Shown piece by piece: positions 59,101 through 64,000 of a DNA stretch of 64,000 nt. The stretch's first letter is position 1; each line of letters opens with the position of its first letter. The position numbers and the translations under genes were made by a program. The DNA comes from Amorphophallus konjac (lineage: Eukaryota > Streptophyta > Magnoliopsida > Alismatales > Araceae). A model generated the notes under the pieces. It made no database searches, was not told where the DNA came from, and saw only the letters and a program-made list of their open reading frames with translations. Location: positions 567,598,140-567,662,139 of the forward strand of contig CM040121.1 in assembly GCA_022559845.1 (NCBI GenBank), read 5' to 3'.

Positions 59101-62100
59101 AAAACTATATCCCGGGAGGTTTTGTTGACTTGCAGGAGGCTCCACCCGAAGTTGAAGATGGTGGCCAGGCCACTGTTGATGAGCTTGTAGAAGTAAACTT
59201 GGGGACAGAGGAGGAACCAAGGCCAACCTTTCTTAGTGTTCTGCTGGAACCAAAGGTCCGAGAACATTACATACAATTTCTGAGGGAGTTCAAAGACTGC
59301 TTCGCTTGGACGTATGATGAAATGCCGGGATTAAATCCCGATGTGGCACAACACCTGCTGGCAATTAATCCAGAAGCCAACCCCATAAAACAGCCGCCCA
59401 GGAGGATGCGACCTGAGCTGATCAACCAAATCAATAAAGAGGTTGACAAGCTTATTGATGTTGGCTTCGTCGAAGAAAATCAGTACACTACATGGCTGGC
59501 GAACATAGTGCCCGTAAAGAAAAAAAATGGGTAGATCAGAATATGTGTTGACTTCCGAGACCTTAATAAGGCTTACCCGAAGGATGATTTCCCAGTGCCA
59601 ATTACTGAAGTAATGATTGATGCAACCACCGGTCATGAAGCCCTATCATTTATGGACGGTTCATCCGGATACAACCAAATTTGGATTGCTGAAAAAGACA
59701 GGGTGCACACTGCATTCCGCACTCCAAAAGGAATATTCCACTACAAGAGAATGCCGTTCGGCCTTAAAAATGCCGGCGCTACTTACCCAAAGAGCCATGA
59801 CAAAGATTTTTGATGATTTGCTCTTCAAGAAAGTGGAGTGCTATGTTGATGACCTGGTGGTGAAAACCAGAAAGAAAGAATACCATCTGCAGGACCTGAG
59901 GGTAGTGTTTCAAAGACTGCGAAAGTATGAGCTGAAGATGAACCCTATGAAGTGCACCTTTGGCGTGACCAGCGGAAAATTCCTTGGATTTGTTGTCCGG
60001 CACAGGGGTATTGAGATTGATCCGTCCAAGATCAAGGCTATTCAAGAACTCCCTCCACCAAAGAATCTGTCTGAGCTAAGATCTCTGCAAGGGCGTCTGG
60101 CCTACATCCGACGATTTATATCAAATCTGTCGGGTCGGTGCCACCCCTTTCATAAGCTCATGATGAAAGATGTGCCGTTCCTATGGGACGACAGATGCCA
60201 AGAGGCTTTTGAAAAGTTGAAGGAATATCTCAGGACCCCTCCAGTATTGGGGGCACCAATCAAGGGTAGCCCTTTAATCCTCTATATAGCAGCCACACAT
60301 TGTTCGCTGGGGGCAATGTTAGCTCAAATAAATGAAGATGGAAAGGAGCAAGCCTTATATTACCTTAGCAGAAGGTTGATCAGAACTGAAGAAAGCTATA
60401 CTTACATAGAGAAGACCTACTTGGCACTGGTTTTCGCTGTCAAGAAGCTCCGACACTATATGCTGTCACATGAGATCAGGTTGATATCTGCAGTAGATCC
60501 GCTCAAATATATGTTGACTCAGCCGGCACTCAAAGGTCGACTAGGCAAATGGGTTGTGATTCTGATGGAGTTTGACATTACTTATATACCTCAGAGAGCT
60601 ATAAAGGGCCAGGCTGTGGCTGATTTCTTTGCAGAGCACCCTGTACCAGAAAATGCTATGCTTGAGACTGAGCTACCTGATGATGAAGTGCTTGAAGCCT
60701 GTCAAACCCAGCCAATCATGTGGCAATTATATTTTGATGGGGCATCAAGAACAGAAACTGACTCCAATGGGAAAACCAGGATACGTGCAGGGGCCGGCAT
60801 TGTGCTGAAATCACCAGAAGGAGAAGTGTTGCACACCTCCTGTTCTATAAACAAGCCCTGCACCAACAATGAAGCTGAATATGAAGCTCTGATAATTGGG
60901 CTCCAGGTCACCCTCAATATGGACATTCGGATGCTTCAGGTATTTGGTGACTCAATGTTAGTAATAAAATAAATACTGGGAGAATTCAAAGTGCGAAAGC
61001 CAGAATTGAACCCCTATTATCAAAAGGCTATACGCCTCATGGCGAATTTCTACCACATTGAGCTCAATCATGTGGGTCGGGGACATAATGCTCAAGTTGA
61101 TGCACTGGCAAAGCTGGCCAGCTCACTATCAGTCCCGCCAGATGAGACGCTCAACATTATTGTCATGAACAGGCGGCAAGTCCCCAGCATGCTGGAAGCG
61201 TGTCCTGAAGAATATGAGATTGATGCCATTGACAAAGTCTAAGCGTCTGATTGGAGACAGCACCTACTGTAGTGGTTCCTACACCAACAGCTACCCAGGA
61301 ACAAGGAAGAGAGAATGAAACTCCTAAGGGTTAAGGATTCCTATGAATACAGAAATGGAACTTTGTTCCGAATTATGGCCGACGCCCGCAAGAAGATTTT
61401 GCTACGCCGCCTATCTATTGAAGAAGCTTGGCAAGCAATGAAAGAGATACATGCCGGAACAGCAGGGGCACACCAGGCTGGGCCGAAGATGAAGATTGAA
61501 ATCAAGAAGCTGGGGTATTATTGGCCCACTATGTTTGAAGATTGTTGCCAGTTTGCAAAGTCATGCCAGAAATGCCAGGAACATGCCACTATGCCCAGGA
61601 GGCCTCCTGTAGCTCTACACCCTACAATTCCCAGCTGGCCTTTTGCTCAGTGGGGAACTGATGTGGTCGGGCCACTACCGACTTCCTCAGCTGGACATAA
61701 GTACATCCTGGCTATAACAGACTACTTCTCCAGGTGGGCGGAGGCAGTAGCACTCAGAGAAGTGACTGGTGAGTTGGTTGCCAAATTCATCAAGCACAAT
61801 ATCATCTTCCGGTTCGGGGTCCCCAGCCGAATAATTTCTGATAATGGAAGTCACTTCAAGAACCAGAAGATATATCGACTTGCCGAGAAGTACAAAATTG
61901 AATGGAGGACCTCCACTCCTTACAATTCACAAGCGAATGGACTATCGAGGCCTTCAATAAGACACTGTGCACCCTGCTAGCCAAGGTCGTCAGCTCTAAT
62001 AAGAAGGACTGGGGTGAAAAGATGTATGAAGCATTGTGGGCATATCGCACCATCTATAAAACCCCCACGGGTTGCTCACCCTATTCACTGGTATACGGCT

Positions 62101-62558
62101 CCGAGGCAGTAGTACCTATAGAGCTGGAAGTACCGTCACTCAGAATTGCAGTCCAGCATGGCCTAGTTCGTGACGAGTAAACCAATGCTGAAAGGAGACT
62201 TGAAGAACTGGCTGAACTGGAGGGGAAGCGTCTGCAAGCCCAGAAAAATATCTAGATGTACCAAGCCCGCATGGCAAATGCCTTCAATAAGCTCGTCAAA
62301 GGGCGAGAATTCAAGAAAGGAGACCTGGTCATGGTCAAGAAAAGGGAAGTCATGGCTTCCAATCCAAAAGGCAAACTTGTTGCTAACTGGCTGGGTCCAT
62401 ACGTAGTCCAGAGGGTCTACGAAGGCGGAGCCTACGTGGTTGTCAACCATCGGGGGGAAATTCAATTCTCACCACTCAATGGGAAACATCTGAAACTCTA
62501 TCATGCCGCACCACTGCCTACTGGGGGAGTGGCGAATGGACAGCTAAATGAAGACTAA
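56043..62558 (+). pseudogene. Tat pol: protease, RT, RNase H, archaeal-type RNase H, integrase, broken
   Basis: Protease: LVDPGAAVNILP (about 57625-57660) and YKALLGRPWLHEY. RT: from about 59280, with FMDGSSGYNQI, FRTPKGIFHYKRMPFGLKN and YVDD (59842-59853). First RNase H: about 60260-60650. Second RNase H: about 60720-61110. Integrase: HAGTAGAH and CQKCQEH (zinc part), then WGTDVVGPLP, ISDNGSHFKN, and the Glu region near 61940. No chromodomain; a GREFKKGDLVMVKKRE tail ends at 62558. In-frame stops: 59532 TAG, 60970 TAA, 61240 TAA, 61270 TAG, 62178 TAA, 62253 TAG. Frameshifts: one extra base near 59785 and one lost near 61937. The region from the zinc motif to 59531 (1163 codons) is open, unusually long for such a decayed copy. 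Confidence 0.88.
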
Positions 62559-64000
62559 CGACAATTAGAAGGGCCACTCTCCTTTGCTACATACCAACAT
62601 CGATCCGGATCTTCCATTCGGATTAGATGATGAAATCCTATTCTTCATTGCGTTGGTGTTTACCCCGCACCAACGATAAAACTCATTCACCTTTTCGGCG
62701 AATGGCTTTAGGCCCGAGCTGCTACATATCAACATCGATCCAGATCTTCCATCTGGATTAGATGATGAAATCCTATTCTTCTTTGCATTGGTGTTTACCC
62801 CACATCAACAATAAAACCCACTCACCTTTTCGGCGAATGGTTTCATGCCCGAGCTGCTACATGCCAACACCAATCCTGATCTCCCATCCGGATGAGATAA
62901 TGAGACCTTATTCTTCCTTATGTCAATGAAAAAAAAAGAGAGAGAAGGAGATAAAAAAAAGAAGAAAAAAAATGGGGCTTAAAATGGAGGTGCCCGCCGG
63001 ACTTGTCCAAAACACCTCGGACGAGTGCAAAAATGGCCAAAACCCAGCTATGGTGAAAACCCGAAAGGGCACTGTAGGCAAAATCGGGTACCCCGTCACG
63101 TGAAAACCCGAAAGGGCACGTGGGCAAAAGCAAGAGGGGGCTGGCTTCGGCGAAAACCCGAAAGGGCGCTTGAGTCAGTAATGTGGTAATTTAAAGTTCC
63201 CTTTTTCACCCTTCCTGATAAAACTCCGAGAAAGATGATCATCATAAAGTCCCATCGAAAATCCTGTCCAACTATCTTTCGGCCCTTGTCATCATTGACA
63301 AGATCGGTCGGCTTACTCCTTTCACTTGGACCCTTCGTCCCTGTCAAATGAATCTACCCCTCTGACAAACGGCTTCATGCCCAAGCTGCTAGCGATCAGC
63401 ATCAGTTCAGACCTTCCGTCTGGACTGCATGAAGAAATATCATCCTTCTTTGCGTTGATGTCTACCCCACATCAACGATAAAACTTATGTACACATTTCC
63501 CAGTGAACGGCCCCATGCCTGAACTGCTACACAACAACGTCACTCAGACCCTCTGTCCGAGTAGACGATGAAACCACTCTCCTTTGCATTGATGTTTGTC
63601 CCCACACCAACGATAAGATCCACATTCCCGGCAAACAGCTTCATGCCCAAGCCGCCATCCACCAGCTTCAGTTCAGACCTTCCGTCTGAATTGCATAAGG
63701 AAGCCCTACTCTCCTTTGCATTGATGTTTACCCCGCATCAATGAATGGCATACACTCTAATAACGACGTGAGAAACAAAAAATGAATGATAAGAAAAGAA
63801 AGAATAAGAATTGGGGTTTAAAATAGAGGTGCCCCGCCAGACTTGTTCAGGCATTCTGAACAAGGGTAAAAATGGCCAAAACCCAGCTGTGGTGAAAACC
63901 CGAAAGGGCACTGTAGGCAAAATCGGGTACCCCGCCACGTGAAAACCCGAAAGGGTGCGTGGGCAAAAGCAAGAGGGGGCTGGCTCCGGTGAAAACCCGA
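62559..64000 (+). repeat. tandem repeats 3' of Tat pol, about 840-bp unit
   Basis: The block beginning GGGGCTTAAAATGGAGGTGC (about 62974) recurs as GGGGTTTAAAATAGAGGTGC (about 63813), an offset of about 839 bp. Within each unit are shorter repeats: GAAAACCCGAAAGGG (several copies) and a block of about 140 bp with CTGCTACA, CATC(A/C)GATC, TTTGC(A/G)TTG(A/G)TGTTTACCCC. The second large unit is cut by the window end. Non-coding spacer between pol and the 3' LTR, as in other Tat elements. Confidence 0.85.

Larger units (their letters stand above)
48281..64000 (+). mobile_element. Tat-lineage Ty3/gypsy retrotransposon, degraded, 3' end outside window
   Basis: The order is 5' LTR (48281 to about 53310), primer-binding site, gag, protease, RT, RNase H, a second RNase H, integrase, then long tandem repeats. 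A second RNase H domain between the first and integrase (YFDGASR, NNEAEYEALI, GDSMLVIK) and the gag sequence place it in the Tat lineage. The pol is broken by many stops and at least three frameshifts. The 3' LTR lies beyond 64000, so age and target duplication cannot be read. Confidence 0.88.

Noticed and set aside
54855..62255. TAG/TAA as programmed readthrough or reassigned codons
   Set aside because: Eleven such stops plus frameshifts in one element, while intact host genes here end normally with TAG. Decay by C-to-T transition is simpler.

Overview
The window is nuclear DNA of a flowering plant. The evidence is spliceosomal introns, a NAC gene and a B-class GATA gene, several plant LTR-retrotransposon lineages, and plant-type CACTA, Mutator and hAT elements. 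A very GC-rich captured transporter ORF inside AT-rich DNA would fit a monocot or magnoliid, but the sequence alone does not settle the lineage. Most of the window is transposon and transposon debris. Only two genes look intact: a five-exon NAC transcription factor (22173-24157, minus) and a two-exon GATA zinc-finger factor (43415-44394, plus).

Layout: 1-4723 is the 5' part of a minus-strand Ty3/gypsy element (gag, protease, start of RT, PBS, and a 2.9-kb LTR). 4724-8756 is repeat-rich DNA. 8757-20502 looks like an 11.7-kb CACTA-type element without a recognisable transposase; it carries broken fragments of at least three host genes (GH10 xylanase CBM22 region, 14-3-3, a GBF-interacting-protein-like gene), probably a fourth (universal-stress-type N-terminus), a TRIM, and two minisatellites. 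20503-21403 is a Ty1/copia tail with its LTR. 22173-24157 is the NAC gene. 26452-31936 is a cluster of TIR elements, including a Pack-MULE (29383-31503) with 116-bp TIRs, a perfect 9-bp target duplication and a captured cationic amino acid transporter. 31937-42226 is gene-poor, with MITEs, a tandem repeat, and a solo LTR (38538-41745) of the same family as the LTR at 1851-4723. 43415-44394 is the GATA gene. 46250-64000 is mostly LTR-retrotransposon: a dead Tat-lineage Ty3/gypsy element from about 48281 past the window end, with another solo LTR (50532-53096) nested in its 5' LTR.

The observation I consider most novel is a shared architecture in two apparently unrelated LTR families. The LTR at 1851-4723 (and its solo copy at 38538) and the solo LTR at 50532-53096 each carry 12-15 short imperfect palindromes of 22-28 bp. 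Their arm sequences change while arm-to-arm complementarity is kept. They are set in pairs or triplets at a nearly constant pitch of about 32 bp, roughly three helical turns. Other notable points are the Pack-MULE ORF whose start codon and first seven codons come from a copy of the transposon's own TIR, the multi-gene capture in the CACTA element, and the Tat polyprotein in which eleven of the twelve stops I located are TAG/TAA.
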